The notes below the pieces were generated by a model. It saw nothing but the letters and a program-made list of their open reading frames with translations, made no database searches and was not told the DNA's origin. Positions 1 to 7,563 of a DNA stretch of 11,533 nucleotides are shown here, one piece after another. Numbering within the stretch: position 1 is the stretch's first letter; each line of letters starts with the position of its first letter. The translations under genes were made by a program, and so were the position numbers. Source of the stretch: Alphaproteobacteria bacterium MarineAlpha9_Bin7 (GTDB lineage Bacteria; Pseudomonadota; Alphaproteobacteria; UBA7887); contig PTKD01000043.1 of NCBI GenBank assembly GCA_002938115.1, positions 1 through 11,533 on the forward strand. Direction: 5' to 3'.

Positions 1-54
1 CTTGGTAGCTAACAACAACTGTGGCCGCAAAAATAGCACGAAGGACACAATAGA

Positions 55-345
55 ATGGTCGAGAAATTGAGCGGGCCTTTGCTTGAAGAGCTTTTGGCAA
101 CTTTGGATGGGTGGATTAAAGTGAAGGACCGTGAGGCAATATATAAACAATTTGTATTCACCGATTTTAACAGCGCTTTTGGTTGGATGGCTCGGATAGC
201 CTTGGCAGCCGAAAAAATGGATCATCACCCAGAATGGTTCAATGTTTATAATCGAGTTGATGTGACACTCGCGACACACGACGTTAAAGGCCTAAGTGAA
301 CGCGACATCAAGTTGGCCAAGATAATGGACGAAGCTAAAGGTTAG
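55..345 (+). CDS. phhB: Pterin-4a-carbinolamine dehydratase (PhhB/PCD family)
   Basis: This enzyme dehydrates 4a-hydroxytetrahydropterin and so recycles the pterin cofactor of aromatic amino acid hydroxylases. The 96-residue length is normal for this single-domain family. The family signature is visible at residues 57-76: HHPEWFNVYNRVDVTLATHD, with the paired His57-His58 and His75 that form the active site in known members. The ATG at 55 has an AAGGA Shine-Dalgarno (SD) sequence at 41-45 with a 9-base spacer. The next gene begins 7 bases after its stop, so the two are probably co-transcribed. No phenylalanine hydroxylase gene lies in the window, so its partner cannot be confirmed here. Cytoplasmic. 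Family assignment is firm; the physiological partner is inferred. Confidence 0.95.
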   Translation: MVEKLSGPLLEELLATLDGWIKVKDREAIYKQFVFTDFNSAFGWMARIALAAEKMDHHPEWFNVYNRVDVTLATHDVKGLSERDIKLAKIMDEAKG

Positions 346-352
346 AACACCT

Positions 353-838
353 ATGTTAAATCAAATTCGGACTACGCCGTGGGGTGCCTTGATCGCAGGA
401 GCAGCGGGGCTAATCGTGTTTTTCTCGTTCGCTCTTGCAATAGCAGTTGGCTCTCCCACTATAGCTGTTAATGCTTATCTACAACTGATTCATTTCAGCG
501 CTTTGGTGTTAAGTTTTGTTGGCGCCATTCACTGGGGCTTAGCGATCAGCGCTCAGGAACGCGGTATTGCTGTGCCAGTATGGTGGTACCAGGCCAGCGC
601 ACTCCCTATGACCCTTGGGTGGTTGACACTCGTTCTAGTGAGCCCCACTGCTAAGATTCTGCTCCTCTCACTCGGTTTCCTCATCGCCTTCATGTTGGAT
701 GTTTCAGTGACTGCACGTCACATCGCTCCCTTGTGGCACAAAAACTTCCGCAAATTCATGACCATCAGTGTGTTAATAGCTTTAGCCATCGCTCTGTGGG
801 CAGTCCGAATGCCCATAGCGGACAATCCCTTGCCGTAA
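353..838 (+). CDS. DUF3429 family integral membrane protein
   Basis: This is a 161-residue hydrophobic protein with about five predicted membrane segments (roughly residues 13-33, 43-65, 81-97, 101-117 and 134-150). The segment FVGAIHWGLA (55-64) matches the conserved core that I associate with DUF3429 proteins (related to mitochondrial TMEM69), which are common in alphaproteobacteria and have no established biochemical role. It starts 7 bases after the phhB stop with no strong SD, which suggests translational coupling to phhB. It ends facing the minus-strand transporter gene, 23 bases away. No function should be assigned beyond an inner-membrane protein. The family call rests on remembered motif and topology. 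Confidence 0.8.
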   Translation: MLNQIRTTPWGALIAGAAGLIVFFSFALAIAVGSPTIAVNAYLQLIHFSALVLSFVGAIHWGLAISAQERGIAVPVWWYQASALPMTLGWLTLVLVSPTAKILLLSLGFLIAFMLDVSVTARHIAPLWHKNFRKFMTISVLIALAIALWAVRMPIADNPLP

Positions 839-840
839 GT

Positions 841-886
841 CGGCGAGCGCAACCAGTTTGCTCACGGATCAATGCTCGCCGCTTTT
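841..886. terminator. Hairpin between convergent genes, probable terminator
   Basis: CGGCGAGC (841-848) and GCTCGCCG (874-881) form a perfect 8-bp GC-rich stem around a 25-base loop, followed on the plus strand by CTTTT (882-886). It begins just after the DUF3429 stop codon and spans the last codons of the minus-strand transporter gene. It could therefore end plus-strand transcription and perhaps minus-strand transcription too. The loop is long and the T run short, so this is a moderate call. Confidence 0.45.
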
Positions 887-1743
887 ACGGAAGATACGGG
901 GTGGCCCTGACGAACCTCGCGGTGGGTGATATAGACTGAGCTTGATACAATCACCGCCGCACCCACCCATGTCCACACGTCGGGGTTTTCGCCGAAGGCT
1001 AGGAAGGCAATAAGTGCAACAAACGGCAGGCGCATAAATTCAAATGGAGCCACCGCCGTCGCGTCAGCAAGAGCAAAGCTCCTCACCATTGACTGATGTC
1101 CTACCGTTGCAATTATTCCCAGCCCAATTAACCAAATCCACTGAATACCAATAGGTGTTTGCCAGTATGAAGCCGCTGGAACCAATGACAGGGGTAATAC
1201 TAGAAATACTAGCCAAAATACTATCGCGTTTGGATGATCCTTCCCCGTTAGATATTTAACCATCACCTGATTGAATGCCATCAACAATGCCGCTGTCAAA
1301 ATCAAAAAGCTCCCGAAAGAAAATTCTTCCACGCCGGGTCGTAACACAATCAATGTACCGATAAATCCAATCACAGTTGCGGTCCACCGGCGTCGGCGCA
1401 TGACCTCGCCGAGGAATATCACCGCCGCAATTGAAGAAAATAAAGGCGTAGTAAAGCTGAGGGCCACAGCCTCCGTCAAAGGCATTAGTTTAATACCGTA
1501 AAACCAACAACTCATCCCAATGACGGCTGCAAAACCACGAATTACATGGAGTGTTGGCTTTTCGGTGCGAAGGGAAGAAAATCCAGACCGCAACAAGAAC
1601 GGCGCCATTGCGATTAGGCCAAACAGGCACCGAAAAAATACGACCACAATGGGTTCCAACACACCACCGAGGTGTCGGACAATCCCATTCATCATTGAAA
1701 AACACAAGCAAGCCAATAACATCCAGCAGGCGACGCGAATCAT
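862..1743 (-). CDS. DMT superfamily transporter (two EamA domains)
   Basis: This is a polytopic inner-membrane permease of the drug/metabolite transporter superfamily. From the ATG at 1743 it has 293 residues, the usual length, with about ten hydrophobic segments arranged as two EamA repeats. Typical repeat ends are visible: LPLTEAVAL-like (here LMPLTEAVALSFTTPLF) with FLGEV in the first repeat, and ADATAVAPFEFMRLPF with AFGENPDVWTWVG in the second. The reading frame stays open upstream, but those residues do not resemble the family. An alternative GTG start at 1773 has a GGAG eight bases upstream and would add ten residues. The gene is divergent from acetoacetyl-CoA synthetase and shares a ~100-base promoter region. 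The substrate cannot be read from sequence; relatives move amino acids, S-adenosylmethionine or other metabolites. Confidence 0.88.
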   Translation of the reverse strand: MIRVACWMLLACLCFSMMNGIVRHLGGVLEPIVVVFFRCLFGLIAMAPFLLRSGFSSLRTEKPTLHVIRGFAAVIGMSCWFYGIKLMPLTEAVALSFTTPLFSSIAAVIFLGEVMRRRRWTATVIGFIGTLIVLRPGVEEFSFGSFLILTAALLMAFNQVMVKYLTGKDHPNAIVFWLVFLVLPLSLVPAASYWQTPIGIQWIWLIGLGIIATVGHQSMVRSFALADATAVAPFEFMRLPFVALIAFLAFGENPDVWTWVGAAVIVSSSVYITHREVRQGHPVSSVKAASIDP

Positions 1744-1839
1744 GACAGACGGAGACACCACACGTAGTTGCACCACACCAACTCCACAATAAACCAACGG
1801 CGCCAACCCGAATGCGGATAGAGTGTAGACCGACGACGT

Positions 1840-1845
1840 GAGGAA
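1840..1845 (+). promoter_or_regulatory. Ribosome binding site deciding the aacS start
   Basis: GAGGAA at 1840-1845 lies four bases before the ATG at 1850. An in-frame GTG exists at 1838, but it would sit inside this SD and has no SD of its own. A further in-frame ATG at 1877 (MPDSEPLW) lies close to where many family members begin, but lacks a comparable SD. Confidence 0.6.
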
Positions 1846-1849
1846 CGTT

Positions 1850-3820
1850 ATGACGGAACATGATATGCCAGACTCAGAACCCTTATGGCAACCGAACAAT
1901 GACCGTATTGCCGGCAGCAACTTGCGCCGTTTTATGTTGTCGGCTGAATACAGAAACAATGTAGAGTTCCCAAGCTATCGTGATCTACATAGGTGGTCGA
2001 TTGAACATCCCTCTAGGTTTTGGCGGCGTCTTGTGGAGTTCTCTAGACTGAAGGCTAATTGGGGGGAGAGGGAACTCACCAATGGGGACGCGATGCCCGG
2101 TGCAATTTGGTTTCCCGAAGCTAGGCTGAATTTCACTGAAAATCTTCTTCGCCGCTGTGACGACTCCGAGGCAATTTTATTTTGGGGAGAAGGTGGACTG
2201 CGTCAACAATTGAGCTGGAGGGAACTCAACGACCGAGTTGCTGCACTATCCAATGTTCTGCGTGAATCGGGAATTAAGCCTGGCGATCGAATCGCCGGAT
2301 ACATGCCTAATCTGCCGGAGACAATAGTCTGGTTCCTGGCAACGGCAAGCCTGGGAGCTATTTGGTCTTCCTGCTCACCCGACTTCGGAGCCGAAGGAGT
2401 ATTAGACCGGTTTGGTCAAATCAAACCGCGGCTCTTAGTTACTTGCGATGGCTATTTTTATAACGGCACTCGTCACGATATTCTTCCAAAATTGGCAAAT
2501 ATTTTACGCTGCTTACCGACTGTCGAGAAGTGCATAGTAGTCCCTTATGTGAGCAAAAAACCATCGCTTGCCGCATTAGAGAATACTGTTTTACTTGGTG
2601 ACTTCCTCGATGGATCAACAGAGTCCAACATCTGCTACGAGCAATTGCCCTTTTCACATCCTCTTTACATTCTCTATTCGTCGGGCACTACAGGTCCACC
2701 GAAATGTATTGTGCACAGTGCAGGTGGCGCATTATTAACGCATGTCAAGGAGCATCAACTTCACTGTGATGTGAAACCTGGGGATCGAATTTTTTACTAC
2801 ACGACTTGTGGCTGGATGATGTGGAACTGGTTGGTTTCAGCACTTGCCTCGGAAGCTACTCTGGTGCTCTATGACGGCGCCCCGTTCCAACCCGACGGAA
2901 ATATACTTTTCGATTATGTTGACGCGGCAGGCATAACGCTATTTGGCACTTCAGCCAAGTTCATTGACTCACTTTCTAAAGCGTCGCTTGCACCGATACA
3001 TACTCACAACCTGGGTTCCTTAAAGACAATTACCTCCACCGGCTCTCCGTTGGCACCAGAGTCCTTTGAGTATGTGTACCGCGCAATCAAGCGCGACGTC
3101 CATTTAGCCTCCATCGCTGGAGGCACCGATATTGTGGGCTGCTTTGTGGCCGGAGTCCCTATTGAACCGGTATGGCCTGGTGAAATTCAGGGGCCGGCGC
3201 TGGGAATGGCCACCGAGGTATTCGATGATTCGGGTCAGCCGCGATTTGACAAAAAAGGTGAATTAGTATGCACACGGCCGTTCCCCTCCATGCCGCTACG
3301 ATTCTGGGGCGATGCCGACGGCTCCCAGTACCATGCCGCATATTTCAGTCATTTCCCCGACGTGTGGAGACATGGAGACTGGGCCGAGGCAACAGAGCGC
3401 GGAAGCTTTATCATCCACGGTCGTTCCGACGCCACACTTAACGCAGGAGGTGTGCGAATTGGAACTGCCGAAATCTACCGACAAGTTGACCAACTGGATG
3501 AAATAATTGAAAGCGTGGCAATCGGACAGGAATGGGAAGGAGACGTTCGAATTGTACTGTTTGTCATACTTCGCCCCAACGTGATGTTCGATAGTGCTTT
3601 GACGGATAAAATAAAAAATAGACTTCGCAGTCATTGCTCGCCACGCCACGTACCTGCGAGGATCATCCCAGTACAAGACATCCCACGGACAAAAAGCGGG
3701 AAATTATCGGAATTAGCTGTGCGCGACGTCGTTCATGGGAAAGCCGTGACCAACGCGGAAGCCTTGGCAAATCCCGAAGCACTGGAGCTCTACCGGAATT
3801 CTCCGGAATTACAAACCTAG
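1850..3820 (+). CDS. aacS: Acetoacetate-CoA ligase (acetoacetyl-CoA synthetase)
   Basis: This cytosolic enzyme activates acetoacetate with ATP and CoA to acetoacetyl-CoA, allowing ketone-body use and linking to PHB or mevalonate metabolism. It is a 656-residue member of the ANL adenylating family. N-terminal landmarks typical of this subfamily include LWQPNNDRI, and RLNFTENLL (ACS N-terminal domain). The ATP/AMP motif YSSGTTGPPK lies at 276-285, followed by the acetoacetyl-CoA-synthetase-like stretch CGWMMWNWL. HGRSDATLNAGGVRIG (523-538) is the hinge region, and TKSGK near the C-terminus ends with the catalytic Lys (K618). The SD at 1840-1845 sets the start. The length and the CIVHS and GWMMWN segments fit acetoacetyl-CoA rather than acetyl-CoA synthetase. 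It is a single gene, divergent from the transporter and convergent with the MDR gene. Confidence 0.95.
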   Translation: MTEHDMPDSEPLWQPNNDRIAGSNLRRFMLSAEYRNNVEFPSYRDLHRWSIEHPSRFWRRLVEFSRLKANWGERELTNGDAMPGAIWFPEARLNFTENLLRRCDDSEAILFWGEGGLRQQLSWRELNDRVAALSNVLRESGIKPGDRIAGYMPNLPETIVWFLATASLGAIWSSCSPDFGAEGVLDRFGQIKPRLLVTCDGYFYNGTRHDILPKLANILRCLPTVEKCIVVPYVSKKPSLAALENTVLLGDFLDGSTESNICYEQLPFSHPLYILYSSGTTGPPKCIVHSAGGALLTHVKEHQLHCDVKPGDRIFYYTTCGWMMWNWLVSALASEATLVLYDGAPFQPDGNILFDYVDAAGITLFGTSAKFIDSLSKASLAPIHTHNLGSLKTITSTGSPLAPESFEYVYRAIKRDVHLASIAGGTDIVGCFVAGVPIEPVWPGEIQGPALGMATEVFDDSGQPRFDKKGELVCTRPFPSMPLRFWGDADGSQYHAAYFSHFPDVWRHGDWAEATERGSFIIHGRSDATLNAGGVRIGTAEIYRQVDQLDEIIESVAIGQEWEGDVRIVLFVILRPNVMFDSALTDKIKNRLRSHCSPRHVPARIIPVQDIPRTKSGKLSELAVRDVVHGKAVTNAEALANPEALELYRNSPELQT

Positions 3821-3838
3821 ATCATGGGTCCCATGGTC
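3820..3838. repeat. 19-base near-perfect palindrome in a convergent gap
   Basis: CATGGG-T-CCCATG is a perfect 6-bp inverted repeat centred on position 3829. It extends outward by an A-T and a G-C pair around one T-G mismatch. It begins at the last base of the aacS stop codon and fills much of the 28-base gap before the stop of the minus-strand MDR gene. The spacer is a single base, so a hairpin would have to open its inner pairs. No T run follows on either strand. It may be a weak bidirectional terminator or a protein-binding palindrome. Confidence 0.35.
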
Positions 3839-3848
3839 CGGCCTTGCA

Positions 3849-4823
3849 CTAGTCCCGTGTGGTAAGCACCACCTTTCCAGTGGCCCTACGTTCATACAAA
3901 GTAGCCAACGCTTTACCGGCGTCTTCAAGTGGATAAGTGGCCGATATATGCGGAACAAGCCTGCCTGCTTCGAACCAATCCATAAGCGTCCTGAGAGAAC
4001 GCAACAGAACATTCGGATTTTTCTCCATATAAGGACCCCAGTAGGCGCCAACGGCAGCACAATTCTTGAGCAAAAGATAATTAGCTGGAATTTTTTGAAT
4101 CGTACCACCAGCAAACCCAATTACGATGATCCTTCCTTCCCAATTCATACACCGAAGCGCCTGCAAAAAGGGCTCGCCTCCGACCGGGTCGTAGACCACG
4201 TCAACACCTCCAGTTATCTCCTTTACCCGGTCCCGTAGATCTTCCTTAACATAGTTGATCAATAAATCTGCTCCATGGCTTTTCACAATTTCCAGTTTTT
4301 CATCAGTAGAAGCAGCACCAATAACCGTCGCGCCCATGGCTTTACCAATCTCAACAGCCGTCAAACCAACCCCTCCCGACGCACCTAACACCAAGAGGGT
4401 CTCACCTGGTTTCAGGCATGCACGATGCTCCAGTGCCAAGTGCGACGTCCCATAAGTAACCGCAAATGATGCTCCAGTTTTAAAATCCATCGAATCTGGT
4501 ATGGCCAACACCCTCCGGCAATCAATAACAACCTCCTCGGCAAATCCACCCTGGGAAGACATCGCCAAAACTCTTTGGCCAGCCTCCACATTGGGGACAT
4601 CAGACCCAACCTCTGAAACTACGCCTGCAACCTCGCCGCCCGGAATAAAAGGCAGAGTCGGCTTGGCTTGATACTTTCCTTGCACGATCAGGACGTCTGC
4701 GAAGTTAATGCCACAAGCGTGAACCTCGATACGTACTTCCCCATTTCCTAAAACTGGCGCTTGAAGATCGTCGACCGTTAGCTTCGGCGGTGTACCGTAT
4801 TCCTTGCAAAGTGCGGCGCGCAC
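3849..4823 (-). CDS. NADPH:quinone oxidoreductase-like MDR family protein
   Basis: This is a zinc-free medium-chain dehydrogenase/reductase of the quinone oxidoreductase/crotonase-reductase type, which transfers hydride from NADPH to quinones or enoyl substrates in the cytosol. With the GTG start it has 324 residues, normal for the family. The N-terminal GroES-like half contains ACGINFADVLIVQGKY (36-51) and LPFIPGGEVAGVV (57-69). The Rossmann half carries VLGASGGVGLTAVEIGKA (145-162) for NADPH binding, then DVVYDPVGG and GRIIVIGFAGG. Cysteine ligands of zinc-type alcohol dehydrogenases are absent. The frame is open 15 codons further upstream, to an ATG at 4868, but the SD at 4831-4837 and the family-like beginning RAALCKEYG favour GTG at 4823. 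The exact substrate is unknown. Confidence 0.92.
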   Translation of the reverse strand: MRAALCKEYGTPPKLTVDDLQAPVLGNGEVRIEVHACGINFADVLIVQGKYQAKPTLPFIPGGEVAGVVSEVGSDVPNVEAGQRVLAMSSQGGFAEEVVIDCRRVLAIPDSMDFKTGASFAVTYGTSHLALEHRACLKPGETLLVLGASGGVGLTAVEIGKAMGATVIGAASTDEKLEIVKSHGADLLINYVKEDLRDRVKEITGGVDVVYDPVGGEPFLQALRCMNWEGRIIVIGFAGGTIQKIPANYLLLKNCAAVGAYWGPYMEKNPNVLLRSLRTLMDWFEAGRLVPHISATYPLEDAGKALATLYERRATGKVVLTTRD

Positions 4824-4830
4824 GTCGTAT

Positions 4831-4837
4831 CTCTCCT
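4831..4837 (-). promoter_or_regulatory. Strong Shine-Dalgarno fixing a GTG start
   Basis: Read on the minus strand, AGGAGAG occupies 4837-4831, seven bases before the GTG at 4823-4821. It is one of the strongest SDs in the window and decides for the GTG start of the MDR gene over the upstream ATG at 4868. Confidence 0.75.
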
Positions 4838-4896
4838 GTTTTGGCGACTCACCAAAGTCGCGTATCATAGGGCCTAGCGGAATAAAGAGCCAAGCA

Positions 4897-5463
4897 ATGA
4901 CTGACCAGCTGCATCGTACTCGCCCTTCTCCCGCTAGAGGCTACTTCGGTATCGGAGTGGAGGGTATATCTAAGCCTATGAATCTGGGCAATTTGTTCCG
5001 CTCGGCGCATGCATTCGGCGCGAGTTTTGGCTTTACAATCAATGCCGACTACTCCCGAAAATTGGCCCGATCTGATACTTCGCTTGCACCTGATAACATT
5101 CCATTTTACCAACATGACCATCCTGACCAATTGATATTGGCCAAAGGCTGTGAACTCATAGGAGTGGAACTTGTCGAAAAGGCTATTGATTTGCCAAGCT
5201 TCCGACATCCTCGTTGTGCCGCCTATGTGCTGGGTCCCGAACGAGGCGAATTGAGTCACGAATTGCTGGAACGCTGTGTGCAGGTAGTTCGCATTCCGAC
5301 CCAATTCTGTATCAATATCGCAACGGCTGGTGCAATCGTAATGTATGACCGCCTAACCAGCAGGGGCCGCTTCGCGGACCGGCCTGTCACCCCGCATGGT
5401 GGTGGTGGTGCCGTCCCGCCCATTCACGTGCATGGTGCCCCCCGCCGGCGGCGTCAGCATTGA
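4897..5463 (+). CDS. TrmH/SpoU-type RNA 2'-O-methyltransferase family protein
   Basis: This is a SPOUT-fold SAM-dependent RNA methyltransferase, 188 residues, consisting essentially of the catalytic domain with no N-terminal substrate-binding domain. Motif 1 is NLGNLFRSA (29-37, with the conserved Asn and Arg), motif 2 is VLGPERGELS (111-120), and motif 3 is in the CINIATAGAIVMY stretch (138-150), which forms the SAM-binding knot. The target RNA cannot be predicted. The chosen ATG gives a natural start ahead of GYFGIGVEGISKPMNLG; the SD is weak (AAGAG). The C-terminus ends in an unusual tail rich in Gly, His and Arg (about 167-188) that may bind RNA or metal. It is divergent from the MDR gene with a 73-base gap. 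Confidence 0.88.
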   Translation: MTDQLHRTRPSPARGYFGIGVEGISKPMNLGNLFRSAHAFGASFGFTINADYSRKLARSDTSLAPDNIPFYQHDHPDQLILAKGCELIGVELVEKAIDLPSFRHPRCAAYVLGPERGELSHELLERCVQVVRIPTQFCINIATAGAIVMYDRLTSRGRFADRPVTPHGGGGAVPPIHVHGAPRRRRQH

Positions 5464-5577
5464 GTGAGCAGCCCAGACTCTCCCTGATGGTCATGAAGTA
5501 TGTGCCAATGGGCTTCGATCTCGTTTACTCTAAAGCCATGGACCAACCGAAAATTCCTTGAGGAGCCGAGTGCGCCA

Positions 5578-6093
5578 ATGAAGCAACATCGTAATCTCAT
5601 CATCACCATTGTGATTACCTTATCCACGCTAATTGCTATTTCTGTAGTTGCGCATGCCGAACAAGATAAATTGCTGGGCGAATTTCGGGACTGGATCGCT
5701 GTGTCATTCGTCGAAAACGGAAACCTCAACTGCTATATTGTTAGTCAGCCAAAGAAAGAAAAAGGAAAGTATACTCAGCGTGGCCCTGCTTACGTACAAG
5801 TTACTCTCCGACACGGAGCCGAGTCTGCTGTCGTTAGCTTCCAGGCTGGTTATCGGTTCAAAGAAACAAGTGAAGTACACGTGCAGATTGACGGGGACAC
5901 GCAAGCACTTTTTACGCAGTCCGAGATGGCATGGGCATATCCCGGCGAGGACAAAATGTTAATTGATAGCATGCGCCAAGGAAAACGGATGATAGTAATG
6001 GGTACTTCGTGGCGTGGCACTGAGACTACCGATACTTATTCGCTTTACGGGTTCACCAAAGCTTACAACGAACTTTTGCACTCCTGTAGCTGA
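5578..6093 (+). CDS. Invasion-associated locus B (IalB) family periplasmic protein
   Basis: This is a 171-residue secreted protein. A signal peptide is clear: MKQHRN, then a hydrophobic core at 7-25, with likely cleavage after AHA27. The C-terminal stretch GTSWRGTETTDTYSLYGF (142-159), followed by AYNELLHSC, is the typical ending of IalB proteins. Cys52 and Cys170 may form a disulfide in the periplasm. The name comes from a Bartonella invasion factor, but the family is widespread in free-living alphaproteobacteria and no invasion role follows. The frame is open further upstream (5500), but the ATG at 5578 gives the proper signal peptide and has GAGGAG at 5560-5565 (12-base spacer, a bit long). 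Its stop TGA overlaps the rlmN ATG by one base. Confidence 0.9.
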   Translation: MKQHRNLIITIVITLSTLIAISVVAHAEQDKLLGEFRDWIAVSFVENGNLNCYIVSQPKKEKGKYTQRGPAYVQVTLRHGAESAVVSFQAGYRFKETSEVHVQIDGDTQALFTQSEMAWAYPGEDKMLIDSMRQGKRMIVMGTSWRGTETTDTYSLYGFTKAYNELLHSCS

Positions 6094-7271
6094 TGTCTCC
6101 TGCCAGCAACCAGCATGTAACAAATATTGCCTCGGTGAATTCCGAGCAAACAACTGTTTGTTCCGGTGACGGCCCGACTTCCGGCAAAGACTCCGAAACC
6201 GATAGTCGAGTTTCGCTGATTGGCCTCGATCGCGAGTCTTTTCAATCTACGTTAGTAAGCCTTGGTGAACCTTCCTTTAGAGCAAAGCAAATATGGCACT
6301 GGCTGTATTATCAAGGCGCACGCACTTTTTGTGAAATGACTACGCTCCCTAGGGCTTTACGCACACGTCTTTCCGATAGTTGCAACATCGATCGACCATC
6401 TGTTAGCCGTCTGCAACTCAGTGAGGATGGGGCACGCAAGTGGTTGATCCGATTTTCCGATGGGCAGGAGGTAGAATGCGTCCACATCCCGGAAGAGGAT
6501 AGAGGAGCATTGTGCATGTCTTCGCAAGTAGGCTGCACACTAACTTGTAAATTTTGTTACACCGGTACACAGAAACTGGTACGCAACCTTGATTCCGGTG
6601 AGATCGTAAATCAATTCCTGATCGCCCGCGACACGATTGGAGAATGGCCGTCTCCAAAGAATGGGAGAATGATCTCAAATATTGTCATGATGGGCATGGG
6701 CGAGCCACTCTATAATTTTGACAATGTTGCACGCGCGCTAAGAATCATCATGGATGGTGAAGGGATTGCGCTGTCGCGAAGACGGATCACGCTATCAACC
6801 GCGGGCGTCGTCCCTTTTATCCAACGATGTGGGCGTGAACTGGGAGTAAACCTCGCAGTATCTCTACATGCGGTAAACGACGAGGTACGGAACCAACTTG
6901 TTCCCATCAACAAAAAATATCCTATCAAAGAGTTATTGGCATCATGCCGCCGCTATCCATCGGGTCGCAACTCACGCCGTATAACATTTGAGTATGTGAT
7001 GCTACGGGGTGTAAACGATTCTGACGCAGATGCCCGGGCCCTAGTGCGACTGTTGGAGGGCATTCCGGCCAAAGTGAATCTGATACCATTTAATGCCTGG
7101 CCCGGCGCCCCTTATGAGTGCTCGAGTAACAATCGCATGCACTCTTTCGCCGATATTGTTAATGATGGTGGTTACTCGGCACCAATCCGGGTGCCGCGTG
7201 GCAGAGATATTTTGGCCGCATGTGGGCAATTAAAATCTGAAAGTGAACGAGCTCAGAGACATCGCGCTTAG
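6093..7271 (+). CDS. rlmN: Dual-specificity 23S rRNA A2503 / tRNA A37 methyltransferase RlmN
   Basis: This is a radical-SAM enzyme that places a C2-methyl group on A2503 of 23S rRNA and on A37 of some tRNAs. It has 392 residues, close to the E. coli length. The iron-sulfur motif CTLTCKFC has Cys148, Cys152 and Cys155. Cys141 and the mobile methylated Cys377 (in LAACGQL) match the two cysteines essential for the ping-pong methyl transfer. MMGMGEPLYNFDNV (199-212) and LAVSLHA (254-260) are family landmarks. The first ~40 residues are not conserved. The start codon overlaps the IalB stop (TGATG), so translation is probably coupled, and a later in-frame start is possible but not needed. All catalytic residues are present. 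Confidence 0.97.
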   Translation: MSPASNQHVTNIASVNSEQTTVCSGDGPTSGKDSETDSRVSLIGLDRESFQSTLVSLGEPSFRAKQIWHWLYYQGARTFCEMTTLPRALRTRLSDSCNIDRPSVSRLQLSEDGARKWLIRFSDGQEVECVHIPEEDRGALCMSSQVGCTLTCKFCYTGTQKLVRNLDSGEIVNQFLIARDTIGEWPSPKNGRMISNIVMMGMGEPLYNFDNVARALRIIMDGEGIALSRRRITLSTAGVVPFIQRCGRELGVNLAVSLHAVNDEVRNQLVPINKKYPIKELLASCRRYPSGRNSRRITFEYVMLRGVNDSDADARALVRLLEGIPAKVNLIPFNAWPGAPYECSSNNRMHSFADIVNDGGYSAPIRVPRGRDILAACGQLKSESERAQRHRA

Positions 7272-7423
7272 TTAAGAGGGATGAATTGAAACTCTTGAGT
7301 GCAGCTTGGCAGGCGTCCAAAAATATCAAAATAGCCCCGGGCAAACGGTTTTAATAAAATCCTGCTATTGCTGCGAGGTAACATCGCGCTTCAAAATTCG
7401 ATAATATTACGCGTAAATTACCG

Positions 7424-7460
7424 CACGGGACCCGACAATCTCGATAGTGAGTGTCCCGTG
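7424..7460 (+). promoter_or_regulatory. Hairpin in the argG upstream region
   Basis: CACGGGAC (7424-7431) and GTCCCGTG (7453-7460) form a perfect 8-bp stem with a 21-base loop, about 100 bases before argG. The downstream arm is followed by TGTTTTG, so it could act as a weak intrinsic terminator, either ending rlmN transcription or attenuating argG. A -10-like GATAAT lies upstream at 7400-7405, without a convincing -35 box. In the rest of the 292-base gap (7272-7563) I see only the mini-ORF listed separately. Confidence 0.4.
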
Positions 7461-7478
7461 TGTTTTGAGTACAGCGGA

Positions 7479-7535
7479 ATGCTGCCAAATGAGCCCCTTG
7501 ACAGATTTGCTAGGCTCGTGCATTGGCGTCGGTAG
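7479..7535 (+). CDS. Possible arginine-rich leader mini-ORF upstream of argG
   Basis: ATG at 7479 opens an 18-codon frame, MLPNEPLDRFARLVHWRR, ending in TAG 28 bases before argG. Four of its last ten residues are Arg (codons AGA, AGG, CGT, CGG), with two adjacent Arg codons just before the stop. This is the kind of layout expected of a leader peptide that senses arginine supply. No strong SD precedes the ATG, and an in-frame GTG exists at 7458 inside the hairpin's downstream arm. This may be chance; it is listed because argG makes an arginine precursor. Confidence 0.2.
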   Translation: MLPNEPLDRFARLVHWRR

Positions 7536-7563
7536 TGCAACAATTAAGCTACGGTGGGGAACA

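Noticed and set aside
1744..1959. A 72-residue N-terminal extension of the EamA transporter
   Set aside because: It would overlap the first ~110 bases of aacS on the other strand and adds sequence unlike the family; ATG 1743 or GTG 1773 is more natural.
3793..3810. Direct repeat CCGGAATT twice, two bases apart
   Set aside because: It lies within the last codons of aacS and is too short to be more than codon coincidence.
4849..5304. Minus-strand 151-codon ORF opposite the RNA methyltransferase
   Set aside because: It is antisense to a gene with clear SPOUT motifs and has no family features of its own.
7447..7563. A 39-residue N-terminal extension of ArgG
   Set aside because: The extension has no resemblance to the family, and the ATG at 7564 has an SD and gives the standard N-terminus.
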